Part shown: positions 1 through 8,433 of the stretch, one piece after another | How the letters are laid out: the number at the start of each line of letters is the position of its first letter | Position numbering within the stretch: the first letter of the stretch is position 1 | From: Terriglobia bacterium | GTDB lineage: Bacteria > Acidobacteriota > Terriglobia > Bryobacterales > Bryobacteraceae | Assembly (NCBI GenBank): GCA_020073265.1 | Contig: JAIQFN010000055.1 | Location: 1-39,891 of the forward strand | Direction: 5' to 3' | DNA length: 39,891 nucleotides | Position numbers and translations under genes: made by a program | The notes under the pieces: generated by a model | The model's database searches: none | What the model saw: only the letters and a program-made list of their open reading frames with translations | Told to the model about the DNA's origin: nothing

Positions 1-2007
1 GATGCCTGTCTGCTCTTCCTGTTGGGCGCCGCTCTGGTGTTTCCGCTCTTCGGATTGAAGTACCCGAAGCAATGGGAGTCTATCGAATCCACTTTCATCG
101 CCGACGCCCGCATGCAACTGGAGAACTGGGGCCATCACCTCTGGCAGCCGCTGTGGTACTCGGGCACGCGAACAGACTACATCTACCCGCCGGCGTTGCG
201 CTATGGCGTCGCCATCGTGTCGGGTGTGTTTCACGCAAGCCCGGCGCGCTCCTATCACTTCCTCATCGGGATCTTCTATGCGTTCGGCATCGCGTCTGTC
301 TATCTTTGGACGCGAACCGCATCGGGATCACGCGTCGCAGGTTGGCTGGCCGCAATCGGCGCTGCGCTCTTGTCGCCCTGTTTCCTGGTCTTGCCGGACA
401 TACGCAGCGACAGCTATTTCCTGGCCCCCATGCGGCTGCATGTGCTCATGCGCTACGGCGAGGGGCCGCACATCTCCGCGCTTTCGATTCTCCCCATCGC
501 TTGGCTAGGGGCTTGGCGGCGGTTCGAAGGTGGGGGAGTGCGCTGGTTACTTCTGTGCGCCAGTGCGGCGGCGCTGGTGGTCACTTTCAACTTCTACGGC
601 GCGGTGACGTTGGCAATCACATTTCCGCTGCTTGCCTGGGCGTTTTTTCTTGAGCGACACGACTGGCGCGTTCTTCGCGACACGGCATTCATAGCGGCGC
701 TGGCCTATGGCCTCACCGCCTGGTGGCTGGCGCCCTCCTATTTCCGAATTACCGTGCGCAATCTGCGTTTCGTTTCTCCGGGGAGCGACCAGCGGTCTTT
801 GACCATCGCAGCGATTCTGGCGCTCGCTTACCTGGCCCTGAGTTTTGGGCTTGTGCGAAGGCTTCGCTTTTCGCCCTACAGCTGGTTCATCTGGAGCGGA
901 CTCTGGCTGCTCAGCGTCTACATTCTGGGATCTCGTTGGTTCGGGCTGCAAATAACCGGCGTACCGCAGCGGCTCCTTCCCGAGCTGGATCTGTTTGCCA
1001 TCCTGTGCGGCGTGCAGATTGTTCGCGGCATCTGGACGTGGCGGCCGGCAAGTCCGGTGCGCAGCGTGCTGCGCCCCGCCGCAGCGTTGCTGTTACTGCT
1101 GTGTTTCTGGCCGAGCTGGAGCTACCTTAGACACGTCTTCGTCGAGTTTCCGCGCGACCGGCAATGGCAGAATCGCATCGAGTATCGAACCGCGGCCTGG
1201 CTGGAGAAGAATGCTCCGAACCAGCGCGTCTTTCTGCGGGGATCTATTCGACTTTGGTACAACGTCTGGCAGAATGGCCAGCAGGCCGACGGCGGATCCG
1301 AGCAAGGGCTGCTCAATCCGCGATTTCCCAACGTGCGCTGGCGCGCGGAGTACGATCCCGATCCGGTGTTTGTCCGTCACTGGCTCCAGGCCGTGGGCGT
1401 CGACGTTCTAGTCGCGTCCGGCCCGGCATCTCAGGAACCTAATAAGGACTTCGCGCAGCAGATGCCGATGTTCGACGCGCATCTTCCCTTGCTGCGGGAC
1501 GATGGCGAGGGAAATCGCTTTTATCGGGTCCCCCGCCGTGCAACGGGCATCGCTCGCCTGGTTGACCGCTCGCGCGTCGAAACGTTGCCCACCGTTCCGA
1601 CTGAGTACGAGCAGGCGCCTCTGGCCGCCTACGTTGACGCGGTAGAAGCCAGTCCCCCGGGCGGTGATTCGCCCGATCGAGCGCGCGCGCGATGGCTGAG
1701 CAGCGATGCGCTGGACGTCGACATCGACGCGCAAGCCGGTGAGGCGCTGCTAGTGCAAGAGAACTACGATCCGTATTGGCGCGCCTATGTTGATGGGCGA
1801 CGCCTCGCGATCAAGCCCGACGCGATAGGCTACATGCTGGTGGACGCGCCGCCGGGGAAGCATACGGTGCGATTGGTGTTTGAAACGCCTCTGGAATTGA
1901 TCGCAGGGCGAGCGCTCACGCTGGCTACGTTGGCGCTGGTGGTGTTCCTTGCATTACGGTATCGGCGCGGGAATCCCGGGAACTTTCCGCAATCCGGCGT
2001 GGTCTAA
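1..2007 (+). CDS. Large integral membrane protein, YfhO/PTPS-related GT-C-like (5' end outside window)
   Basis: The reading frame is open to base 1, so the true start lies upstream; the first possible internal start is a TTG at 22. Most of the first 380 residues form hydrophobic segments, followed by a soluble stretch and a last membrane segment near the C-terminus (ELIAGRALTLATLALVVFLA). Just before it lies a pattern with YDPYWRAYVDG and DAPPGKHTVRLVFE, which is seen in YfhO-like membrane proteins and proteins with the 6-pyruvoyl-tetrahydropterin-synthase-related membrane domain. These resemble GT-C glycosyltransferases that use lipid-linked sugars; a role in cell-surface glycan work is inference. 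The next gene starts 7 bp downstream on the same strand. Confidence 0.75.
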   Translation, partial: DACLLFLLGAALVFPLFGLKYPKQWESIESTFIADARMQLENWGHHLWQPLWYSGTRTDYIYPPALRYGVAIVSGVFHASPARSYHFLIGIFYAFGIASVYLWTRTASGSRVAGWLAAIGAALLSPCFLVLPDIRSDSYFLAPMRLHVLMRYGEGPHISALSILPIAWLGAWRRFEGGGVRWLLLCASAAALVVTFNFYGAVTLAITFPLLAWAFFLERHDWRVLRDTAFIAALAYGLTAWWLAPSYFRITVRNLRFVSPGSDQRSLTIAAILALAYLALSFGLVRRLRFSPYSWFIWSGLWLLSVYILGSRWFGLQITGVPQRLLPELDLFAILCGVQIVRGIWTWRPASPVRSVLRPAAALLLLLCFWPSWSYLRHVFVEFPRDRQWQNRIEYRTAAWLEKNAPNQRVFLRGSIRLWYNVWQNGQQADGGSEQGLLNPRFPNVRWRAEYDPDPVFVRHWLQAVGVDVLVASGPASQEPNKDFAQQMPMFDAHLPLLRDDGEGNRFYRVPRRATGIARLVDRSRVETLPTVPTEYEQAPLAAYVDAVEASPPGGDSPDRARARWLSSDALDVDIDAQAGEALLVQENYDPYWRAYVDGRRLAIKPDAIGYMLVDAPPGKHTVRLVFETPLELIAGRALTLATLALVVFLALRYRRGNPGNFPQSGVV

Positions 2008-2014
2008 TCAGTCA

Positions 2015-3136
2015 ATGGCGATGCGTCTGGTAATTGCCTTAGCTCTCGCGACATCCTGGATGCTCGCCCAGGATGCCTCGACGCCGCAGGCTTGGCAAGG
2101 CTGGCTCAATCAGGGGGTCCAGGCTTACAAGAGTTCGAAATTCTCCGAAGCCGTCGCCGCGTTTCAGAAGGCCGTCGAATTAAATCCGAACGGACTGAAT
2201 CCGCGCCTGTACCTCGCTACTGCCTGGATGTCGCAATTTGTTCCCGGCGCCAACACGCCGGAGAATCTCGAAATGGCGCGGCGGGCGGAAGCCGAGTTCA
2301 TGGAAGTGCTGCGGCTGGACCCGAACAACAAGACCGCGATCGCCTCGCTGGCGTCGTTGAAATATCAGCAAGCGCAGGGCACGCCCGACTTCAACGAGAA
2401 GCTCGCCAAATTGGATGAAGCCAGTTCCTGGTACCTGAAACTAATAGAGGTCGATCCGCAGGACAAAGAAGCTTATTATTCGCTCGGCGTGATCGACTGG
2501 GCGCGCTGGTACCCGGCTTGGCTGCGCGCGCGCGCGGATCAGGGGATGAAACCGTCGGACCCCGGGCCGATGGCCATTACTGCGCTCAGGCAGCAACTGA
2601 AGGAGCAGTATTCGCAGGTGATCGAGCGCGGCATCTCTTATCTCGAACGGGCGCTCGCCATCGACCCTCAATACGACGACGCGATGGCCTACTTAAATCT
2701 GTTCATTCGCGAGCGCGCGGACCTGGATGAGACCAGGGAAGACTACAACCGCGATGTCGCGCTGGCCGATCAGTGGGTCCAAAAGGCGCTCGACACCAAG
2801 AAGTCCAAAGCTCACGCCGAAGTCGATGCTGCCGCCTCGGGACCTCGGCGCATCCGCGTCGGCGGCAATGTCCAGCAGGCCAACCTTGCGCGTAAGGTCA
2901 ATCCCGTTTATCCGCCGGAAGCGAAGCAGGCCCGCATTCAGGGCACGGTTCGTATGTCGGTGATCATCGACAAGAGCGGGACCGTCCAGGAAGTTCGGTT
3001 GTTGAGCGGCCATCCTCTGCTGGTGGGAGCAGCGATGGGCGCCGTCCGGCAATGGGTTTACAAGCCGACGCTGCTCAACGGACAACCGGTCGAAGTCGAG
3101 ACGGTAGTGGACGTCAACTTCACGTTCGGGCCTTAA
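2015..3136 (+). CDS. Exported TPR protein with TonB-like C-terminal domain
   Basis: I chose the ATG at 2015 because it begins a classic signal peptide (MAMRLVIALALATSWMLAQ); ATG 2021 would also serve. Mature residues up to about 240 contain TPR-type helices (QGVQAYKSSKFSEAVAAFQK; further repeats around residues 150-240). The last 80 residues form a TonB C-terminal domain: NPVYPPEAKQARIQGTVRM, then GTVQEVRLLSGHP and a final beta strand. There is no N-terminal anchor of the usual TonB type, so it is probably a periplasmic protein that borrowed the fold. The 3' end overlaps the convergent yqgE-like gene by 4 bp. Confidence 0.85.
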   Translation: MAMRLVIALALATSWMLAQDASTPQAWQGWLNQGVQAYKSSKFSEAVAAFQKAVELNPNGLNPRLYLATAWMSQFVPGANTPENLEMARRAEAEFMEVLRLDPNNKTAIASLASLKYQQAQGTPDFNEKLAKLDEASSWYLKLIEVDPQDKEAYYSLGVIDWARWYPAWLRARADQGMKPSDPGPMAITALRQQLKEQYSQVIERGISYLERALAIDPQYDDAMAYLNLFIRERADLDETREDYNRDVALADQWVQKALDTKKSKAHAEVDAAASGPRRIRVGGNVQQANLARKVNPVYPPEAKQARIQGTVRMSVIIDKSGTVQEVRLLSGHPLLVGAAMGAVRQWVYKPTLLNGQPVEVETVVDVNFTFGP

Positions 3137-3684
3137 CGGGCGTTGAGACGCGACCAGAGCGTCGCCGGATGCGGATCGAACACTGCTCGAGCGTCCGCCG
3201 GCACGACACGCCACAGGCCGCGCGATATTTCGCTCTTCAGTTGCTCGACCGACCAGCCCGTCGAGCCGCCGTACACGCGGAAAGCGTCCGATGGCGTATT
3301 GGCCGCCAGCATTCCTTCCAGTGTCTTGACGCTGGAGATCGCGTACACGCCGGCCAGCACAGGATCGGCCTGCTCCGGCTTGCTCGGGGAGCGCAACAGT
3401 CCCCGGACGCCCAGCGCGATTGGGCCGCCTTGCCACAGTTTCGCTTTCGACTGCGTCAGCTCCGGGAACAGCCTGGTGACCGGGACGTCCCACGGGCGAT
3501 TGATCATCAAGCCGATGGCGCCCTGCCGGCTGTAGTGGATCAGCAGGATGACCGATTGCGCAAAGTCCGGATCGCGCGACTGGCGCGTGGCCACCAGCAG
3601 TTTCCCGGCGGCCGGTTCCTGGGAGAACGCTGGGAAAGCCGCAGCCGTGAACGCCAGGCACTCGCGCCGCGACAGCCGCATCAT
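3133..3684 (-). CDS. YqgE/AlgH (UPF0301) family protein with export signal
   Basis: This 183-residue protein carries the AlgH/YqgE core from about residue 28: GKLLVATRQSRDPDFAQSV, then GAIGLMINRP and a late VYGGSTGWSVEQL. The family is normally cytoplasmic and starts at that core. Here it is preceded by some 23 residues that look like a Tat-type signal (SRRECLAFTAAAFPAFSQ, twin arginine at residues 6-7). Its ATG overlaps the stop of the response regulator (ATGA), so it is the last gene of a kinase, regulator and yqgE operon. The biochemical function of the family is unknown. Export is inferred from the sequence alone. Confidence 0.85.
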   Translation of the reverse strand: MMRLSRRECLAFTAAAFPAFSQEPAAGKLLVATRQSRDPDFAQSVILLIHYSRQGAIGLMINRPWDVPVTRLFPELTQSKAKLWQGGPIALGVRGLLRSPSKPEQADPVLAGVYAISSVKTLEGMLAANTPSDAFRVYGGSTGWSVEQLKSEISRGLWRVVPADARAVFDPHPATLWSRLNAR

Positions 3685-4424
3685 GAAGGCGACGCCACGA
3701 ACCGGTAGCCCACGCCGCGGACCGTCAGCAGGTGGCGCGGCTTGGTTGGATCATCTTCGATGTAGCGGCGCAGGCGCACGATGAAGTTGTCGATCGCGCG
3801 CGTGTCGGTGTCCTCGTGCAGCCCCCACACTTCAGCCAGCATGGCCTTGCGCGAAACGTGCTTGCCCTCGTGGCGGATCAGGTAGCGCAAAACGTTAGCC
3901 TCCATGAGGGTCAGCGGGAACACCTGGTTGCGCACATGCAGTTCCAGGCGATCGAAATCGACATACTTCCCGTCGAACCGGAAGGTGTCGCTGGAGGCAG
4001 GCTGCGGAACGGCAGTCGCGCTGGGCTGCTCGGCCGGCGCCGAAGCACGCAGCCATTCCTTGCGCCGCAGCAGGCCGCGAAGGCGGGCGATCAGAATGGT
4101 CAGCTCGAAAGGTTTCGGGAGATAATCGTCCGCTCCCGCCGCAAAGCCGCGCAACACGTCGTCGGGATGGCCACGCGCGGTCAGCATCAGCGTAGGAATG
4201 AACTGCCCTCGCTCGCGCATTTCAGACATCACGGTGAAGCCGTCCTTGCCGGGCAGCATGACATCCAGAACCACGACGTCGAAAGCGGAAGGATCGATCC
4301 TGAGCAATTCGAGCGCGGCTTCCCCGGTGTCCACCAAGCGGACCTGATAGCCTTCGGCTTCCAGATTGAAGCGCAGCCCGTCGGCGAGATGCTGCTCGTC
4401 TTCTACCACCAGGATGCGGCTCAT
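3681..4424 (-). CDS. OmpR/PhoB-family response regulator
   Basis: The receiver domain (1-120) shows the acidic pair in VVEDEQ, the phosphoacceptor Asp near residue 54 in VVLDVMLPGKDG, the conserved Thr in LMLTARG and the Lys in LPKPFE. A Pro/Ala-rich linker of about 20 residues leads to a winged-helix DNA-binding domain (LTLMEANVLRYLIRHEG, then TRAIDNFIVRLRRYIEDD, ending VRGVGYRF). I prefer the ATG at 4424, which shares its A with the kinase stop (TGATG), over the GTG one codon upstream. Kinase and regulator are a cognate pair; targets are not visible, although yqgE in the same operon is an obvious co-expressed partner. Confidence 0.95.
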   Translation of the reverse strand: MSRILVVEDEQHLADGLRFNLEAEGYQVRLVDTGEAALELLRIDPSAFDVVVLDVMLPGKDGFTVMSEMRERGQFIPTLMLTARGHPDDVLRGFAAGADDYLPKPFELTILIARLRGLLRRKEWLRASAPAEQPSATAVPQPASSDTFRFDGKYVDFDRLELHVRNQVFPLTLMEANVLRYLIRHEGKHVSRKAMLAEVWGLHEDTDTRAIDNFIVRLRRYIEDDPTKPRHLLTVRGVGYRFVASPS

Positions 4425-5320
4425 CACTTCACAACGGGAAGCTGCAGGACGAAGGTGCTGCCGCGTCCGGGACCCTCGCTTTCGGCCCAGGCGCGTCCGC
4501 CGTGCCGCTTGGCCACGGAACGAACGATGAACAGGCCCAGGCCGGTTCCCTTGATGCGGGTGGCCAGCGGTCCAGGGACCCGGTAGAAGCGCTTGAAAAT
4601 CTGTTTCAGCTCGATCTTGGGAATCCCTACGCCCTCGTCTTTGACGCGGACGGTGACGTACCGGCCCTCCTCGGGCCGCGTCTCTACCGTCACCTTCACT
4701 TGCTTTCCCGAATACTTGACTGCGTTGTCGATCAGGTTGGAAACGGCTGCCCGAACTTCGTCGGGATCCCCCAGGATGGTGGCGGGCGCGCCGGCGTGGA
4801 ACTCGAACGATTCGCCCGGGACGCGGTGCAAGGTGCGCGCTTTAGCGACGCATTCCTCCACCACGCCGTTGAGGTCGATCCGGCTGCGATTCAGCTTGTG
4901 ATGCGCCGTGGACCCGATTCTTCCGGTGCGCAGCACCTGCTCGATGGTGGCCAGCAGCCGCTCGCTGTCTTCCACCATGATCCCGTAGAACTCCTGGCGC
5001 TTGGGCTCGTCCACGGGACGCGTCTGCAACGTTTCCAGGTACAGCCGGATGGAGGCGATGGGAGTTTTCAGCTCGTGCGTGACCGCATTGATGAAGGCGT
5101 CGTGCTGCTCGTTGCGTCGCACCTCGCGCACCAGAAACGTGGTGTTCAGCACCACGCCGGCGATGATCATCGCCACCAGCAGTATGCCGAAGAAAAGCAG
5201 AATGCCGGTGCGCCAGTTGAGCAATACCCAGCCGATATACAGCAGCAGGATGACGGCGATGAGACTGCCGCCCAGACCGATGGAGAAAGCGATGGATCTG
5301 CGGCGGCCGGCGACGACCAT
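4424..5320 (-). CDS. Sensor histidine kinase with two-TM hairpin sensor
   Basis: Two hydrophobic segments (about residues 14-36 and 39-63) are separated by only a few residues, so there is no periplasmic sensor domain. The HisKA helix follows directly with the phosphoacceptor His82 in NAVTHELKTPIAS. The ATPase domain has the N box (NLIDNAVKYSG), G1 (VKDEGVGI), F box (FKRFYR) and G2 (GTGLGLFIV). At 298 residues it is a minimal kinase. The layout resembles intramembrane-sensing kinases that respond to membrane or envelope stress, which is inference. It is the first gene of the operon, and a palindromic element lies upstream at 5353. Confidence 0.95.
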   Translation of the reverse strand: MVVAGRRRSIAFSIGLGGSLIAVILLLYIGWVLLNWRTGILLFFGILLVAMIIAGVVLNTTFLVREVRRNEQHDAFINAVTHELKTPIASIRLYLETLQTRPVDEPKRQEFYGIMVEDSERLLATIEQVLRTGRIGSTAHHKLNRSRIDLNGVVEECVAKARTLHRVPGESFEFHAGAPATILGDPDEVRAAVSNLIDNAVKYSGKQVKVTVETRPEEGRYVTVRVKDEGVGIPKIELKQIFKRFYRVPGPLATRIKGTGLGLFIVRSVAKRHGGRAWAESEGPGRGSTFVLQLPVVK

Positions 5321-5352
5321 AATTCCAGCTTAGCGGACAGCCGGCTGAAAAC

Positions 5353-5457
5353 GTGGGGCAGCCAATCGTGGCTGCAGCCGCCTTTAGGCGGCCCTTTGTC
5401 TCGCGGGCGGGGGCGCGCCGGCTGAAAGCCGGCGGCAGGCAGGATTGCCTGCCCCAC
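5353..5457. repeat. REP/BIME-like four-hairpin element, copy A
   Basis: This 105 bp element is bounded by GTGGGGC and GCCCCAC. Inside are four hairpins: GCAGCCAATCGTGGCTGC, GCCGCCTTTAGGCGGC, GCCGGCTGAAAGCCGGC and GGCAGGCAGGATTGCCTGCC. The middle spacer (GTCTCGCGGGCGGGGGCGCG) differs from the other copies at 14919 and 18751. This copy is inverted relative to those two. It lies 13 bp beyond the desaturase stop and 32 bp upstream of the histidine kinase start, so it could also act as a transcript terminator or a 3'-end protector. Confidence 0.85.
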
Positions 5458-5470
5458 AAATGGCCGGCAA

Positions 5471-6325
5471 TTAGGCGGCTTCGCGCTCGGCCTGCGGGCT
5501 GGTTACCTTGGCGACGCGGATCGCTTTGGCAATGCCCAGGAACTTGAGAACGCTGATCTGGATCCAGGAAAGATCCAACTCGTACCAGGCCAGGCCGTGG
5601 CGTGCCGAGCTGGGATGCGCGTGATGATTGTTGTGCCAGCCCTCGCCGAAACTGATCAGCGCCACCATCCAGTTGTTGCGGGAATCGTCCCGGGTATTGA
5701 AGCGGCGCCCGCCCCACATGTGCGTGGCCGAGTTGACCAGCCAGGTGGCGTGCAGACCGACGACGATCCGCAGGCAGGTGCCCCACAACATCAGCGGGAG
5801 GCCGCCTAGAGCATACAGCAGGCCGGCCAGCAGCAGCACCGAAACCCAGTGATATTCGTTCAGCAGGACATAGAAGCGGTCCCGCGCCAGGTCCGGCGCA
5901 TACTTGGCCATGAGCTTGGTGTTGCTGTGCTTCGATTCGCCGACCAGCAGCCAGCCGATGTGCGACCACCAGGCGCCGTCGCGAGGCGAATGCGGATCGC
6001 CCGGCTTGTCGGAGAACTGATGGTGGATGCGGTGCGTCGCCACCCAAAAGATCGGCCCGCCCTCCAGCGTCAAAGTGGCGCAGAAGGCCAGGAAGTATTC
6101 GAGCCAAAGGGGCAGCTTGTAGGACCGGTGCGTGTGCAGGCGGTGATACCCCATGCTGATGCCCAGCCCGGTGCCCACCCAGTAAAGGAACAGGGACGCC
6201 GCAAGAACCTTCCAACTGAACATAAACAGTGCAGCCAGGGCGCCCAGGTGCAACACCGTCAGGACGGTGATGATCGGCCAGTTGAGCTTCTTGTTGCTAT
6301 AGATGCTGATCGCTTCGCTGCTCAA
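5471..6325 (-). CDS. Acyl-CoA/acyl-lipid fatty acid desaturase (delta-9 type)
   Basis: It carries the three histidine boxes of membrane di-iron desaturases: HRLHTH (near residue 61), HRIHH (near 98) and HNNHH (near 233). Four or so membrane segments lie around them and a further His sits in NSATHMWGGR. Members introduce a cis double bond into saturated fatty acyl chains using O2, which alters membrane fluidity. I chose the TTG start at 6325 because an AGGAG sits 5 bp upstream; no ATG or GTG fits better. It is a single-gene unit with a palindromic element just past its 3' end. No electron-donor domain is fused to it. Confidence 0.92.
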   Translation of the reverse strand: MSSEAISIYSNKKLNWPIITVLTVLHLGALAALFMFSWKVLAASLFLYWVGTGLGISMGYHRLHTHRSYKLPLWLEYFLAFCATLTLEGGPIFWVATHRIHHQFSDKPGDPHSPRDGAWWSHIGWLLVGESKHSNTKLMAKYAPDLARDRFYVLLNEYHWVSVLLLAGLLYALGGLPLMLWGTCLRIVVGLHATWLVNSATHMWGGRRFNTRDDSRNNWMVALISFGEGWHNNHHAHPSSARHGLAWYELDLSWIQISVLKFLGIAKAIRVAKVTSPQAEREAA

Positions 6326-6497
6326 GCAGTCTCCTAGGAAACTGAAATTTTACGATTGCCTACCCCAACCTATCAGGGATTGGTCCAGTGCTTTGTAAGA
6401 CTTATGTAATATCGGCGGAAATGGCATCGCGCCGCATGGGGGACAGCGCCAAGTTAAGCACGCCAGTGACCAAAGGGGTTCAGACACCGGTGCCTGT

Positions 6498-6503
6498 CAT
6501 AAT
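6498..6503 (+). promoter_or_regulatory. Candidate -10 box (CATAAT) for a nearly leaderless DinB-like gene
   Basis: CATAAT matches TATAAT at five of six positions and ends 6 bp before the ATG at 6510, so transcription would begin at about the start codon. No Shine-Dalgarno sequence is present. The palindromic core CACCGGTG with flanking GACA/TGTC (6483-6498) directly precedes the box and may be an operator. No good -35 is seen. Confidence 0.4.
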
Positions 6504-6509
6504 TTGAAT

Positions 6510-7034
6510 ATGGCAGTCTCCGCGGACGCCCTTCGTGCGCATGTCGACTACACGGCCTGGGCCAGCCAGCGGCTGCTGGATGCCGCCTCCCAGCTCACGC
6601 CGGAAGAGCTGACGCGCGACTTCAAAACCTCGGACAAGAACGTTCTCGACACCCTGGTGCACACCTTCGCCGCCGACCGGATCTGGTTGCGGCGCATCGA
6701 GGGCGACCCGAGCAACATATTCATCGATCCCGAGGACCGCGACTTGGCCCGGCTGCGCCAAGCCTGGCCGGCCTTGCACCGGCAGTGGCGGGCTTGGGCG
6801 GCGCGGCTCACCGACCAACAGGCGGTGGCCGAGATTTCGTATCGCGACCGGGCCGCCAACGCCTACCGGCAGCCGCTCTGGCAGATCGTGCTGCACGTGG
6901 TGAATCACGGCACCCACCATCGCGGCATGGTCTCCGGGTTCATTCGAGCCATGGGACACACGCCGCCGGGGTTGGACCTGATCGCGTTTTACCGGACCAG
7001 CGCGGCCTCGGGAGCTTCCGAGCCGCGCGCGTAA
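6510..7034 (+). CDS. DinB-family (DinB/YfiT-like four-helix) protein
   Basis: I chose the ATG at 6510 over an in-frame TTG two codons upstream. The protein has the DinB four-helix layout: an N-terminal helix with HVDYTAWASQRLLDA, the first metal-site His in DTLVHTFAADRIWLRR and the terminal helix with HVVNHGTHHRGMVSGFI supplying the remaining His ligands. The family binds a divalent metal; many members are thiol-dependent transferases (bacillithiol or mycothiol type) or of unknown role. It ends in the SEPRA tail and is followed by the convergent MBOAT gene. A second, more diverged member lies at 26259. Confidence 0.88.
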   Translation: MAVSADALRAHVDYTAWASQRLLDAASQLTPEELTRDFKTSDKNVLDTLVHTFAADRIWLRRIEGDPSNIFIDPEDRDLARLRQAWPALHRQWRAWAARLTDQQAVAEISYRDRAANAYRQPLWQIVLHVVNHGTHHRGMVSGFIRAMGHTPPGLDLIAFYRTSAASGASEPRA

Positions 7035-7056
7035 GCAAGCGGTTTTGCAGCGAGGC

Positions 7057-8430
7057 CTAGAACTGGAAATAGATGAACGGAATCCGCTGGTCGGTGACGC
7101 CGAAGAGCTCCAGCGCCAGGAACACCGCGGCCAGCGTCGCCGCCTGTATCCAAGCGGGCGCGCGCGGGAATCGTTCAAAAATTCCCAACCGTTCTTCGGC
7201 CACGGCCAGCAGCAGGGAGATCGCGGCCAGCGTCCAGTGTCCGACGCCGAGCAGCGATCGGCCGGCGGCGCCCCGGAACATTTCTGAGTAAATCGTCAGC
7301 GCGGCCGGCCAGCTGGGCGCACGAAACAGCACCCAACCCAGCAGCACCAGCACGAAGGTCAATGCGATTCGAACCGGATTGCGCCCGGCCTCGCGCTGCC
7401 CCGTGGCGCGCTCGAGCGACAACAGCGCTCCGTGCCATCCGCCCCACGCCAGAAAGTTCCAGCTTGCTCCGTGCCACAGTCCGCCCAGCAGCATGGTGAT
7501 CATCAGGTTGCGGTAGGTCTTCCAGCCGCCCTGCCGATTGCCGCCCAGCGGGATGTACAGATAGTCGCGCAGCCAGCGCGAGAGCGAAATGTGCCAGCGC
7601 CGCCAGAACTCGGTGACGCTCGCCGAAAGGTAGGGACGCGCGAAGTTCCGCGGGAAGTGAAAGCCCAGCAGGCCGGCGCTTCCGATGGCGATGTCGGTGT
7701 AGCCGGAGAAATCGAAGAATATCTGGAGAGCGAACGCGAACGTCGCGCTCCAGGCGGTCAGGGATCCCGGGAAAGCGGCGGGGTTTCGAAAGTAGGGATC
7801 CGCCACTTTCGCGAACTGGTCGGCGAAGATCATCTTCTTCGCCAGACCGGTCAGGATTGCGAGGGCCGAACGCTGGACGGCGGCCGCGTCCGGAGGATTC
7901 CAATGATACAGGTCGCCGAAGAACTCGTGCGCGCGAACGATGGGCCCGGCCACCAACTGCGGGAAGAACGCGATGAACAGGGCATAGTCCAGCAGGTTTC
8001 GGACGGGCTTCTGCTCGCCGCGGTACACGTCGATCACGTAAGACATGCTCTGAAAGGTGTGGAAGCTGATGCCGAGCGGAAGAATGATTTCAAGAAAGAA
8101 AGAATTCGACGGGCGCTCGAGCAATCCGGCCAGCGTGGCGCCCAGGAAGTTGTAGTACTTGAAGAAGCCCAGAAAACCGAGGTTCGCGCACAAGCTGACG
8201 ATGAGAATCAATTTGCGGTGGCTTCGGGCTTCGCGAGCCAGCAGCAGGCCGGCGGTATAGTCGATCAGCGTCAGAGTCCAGATCAGCGGCAGGAACTTCA
8301 CGCTCCACCAGGCGTAGAAGAAATAGCTGGCCAAAAGCAGCAGCGGCTTCCGGGCCTTGCTCGGCAGTGTGTAGAACAGGATCAGGACAACCGGCAGGAA
8401 CGCGAAGAACGCAACGGTGTTGAAGGCCAC
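7057..8430 (-). CDS. MBOAT-family O-acyltransferase (AlgI-like)
   Basis: At 457 residues and about 11 membrane segments, it matches AlgI/DltB-type MBOAT enzymes. Marks are LGISFHTFQSMSYVIDVYRG near residue 115, FFPQLVAGPI, and SVTEFWRRWHISLSRWLRDY followed by GGLWHGASWNFLAWGGWHG with the active-site His. These enzymes move acyl (usually acetyl) groups across the membrane to extracytoplasmic polysaccharides. The GTG start lies 3 bp past the stop of the SGNH gene, so the two are co-translated. The pairing with an SGNH protein resembles AlgI with AlgJ/AlgX, but the target polymer cannot be read from the window. Confidence 0.93.
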   Translation of the reverse strand: MAFNTVAFFAFLPVVLILFYTLPSKARKPLLLLASYFFYAWWSVKFLPLIWTLTLIDYTAGLLLAREARSHRKLILIVSLCANLGFLGFFKYYNFLGATLAGLLERPSNSFFLEIILPLGISFHTFQSMSYVIDVYRGEQKPVRNLLDYALFIAFFPQLVAGPIVRAHEFFGDLYHWNPPDAAAVQRSALAILTGLAKKMIFADQFAKVADPYFRNPAAFPGSLTAWSATFAFALQIFFDFSGYTDIAIGSAGLLGFHFPRNFARPYLSASVTEFWRRWHISLSRWLRDYLYIPLGGNRQGGWKTYRNLMITMLLGGLWHGASWNFLAWGGWHGALLSLERATGQREAGRNPVRIALTFVLVLLGWVLFRAPSWPAALTIYSEMFRGAAGRSLLGVGHWTLAAISLLLAVAEERLGIFERFPRAPAWIQAATLAAVFLALELFGVTDQRIPFIYFQF

Positions 8431-8433
8431 GAG

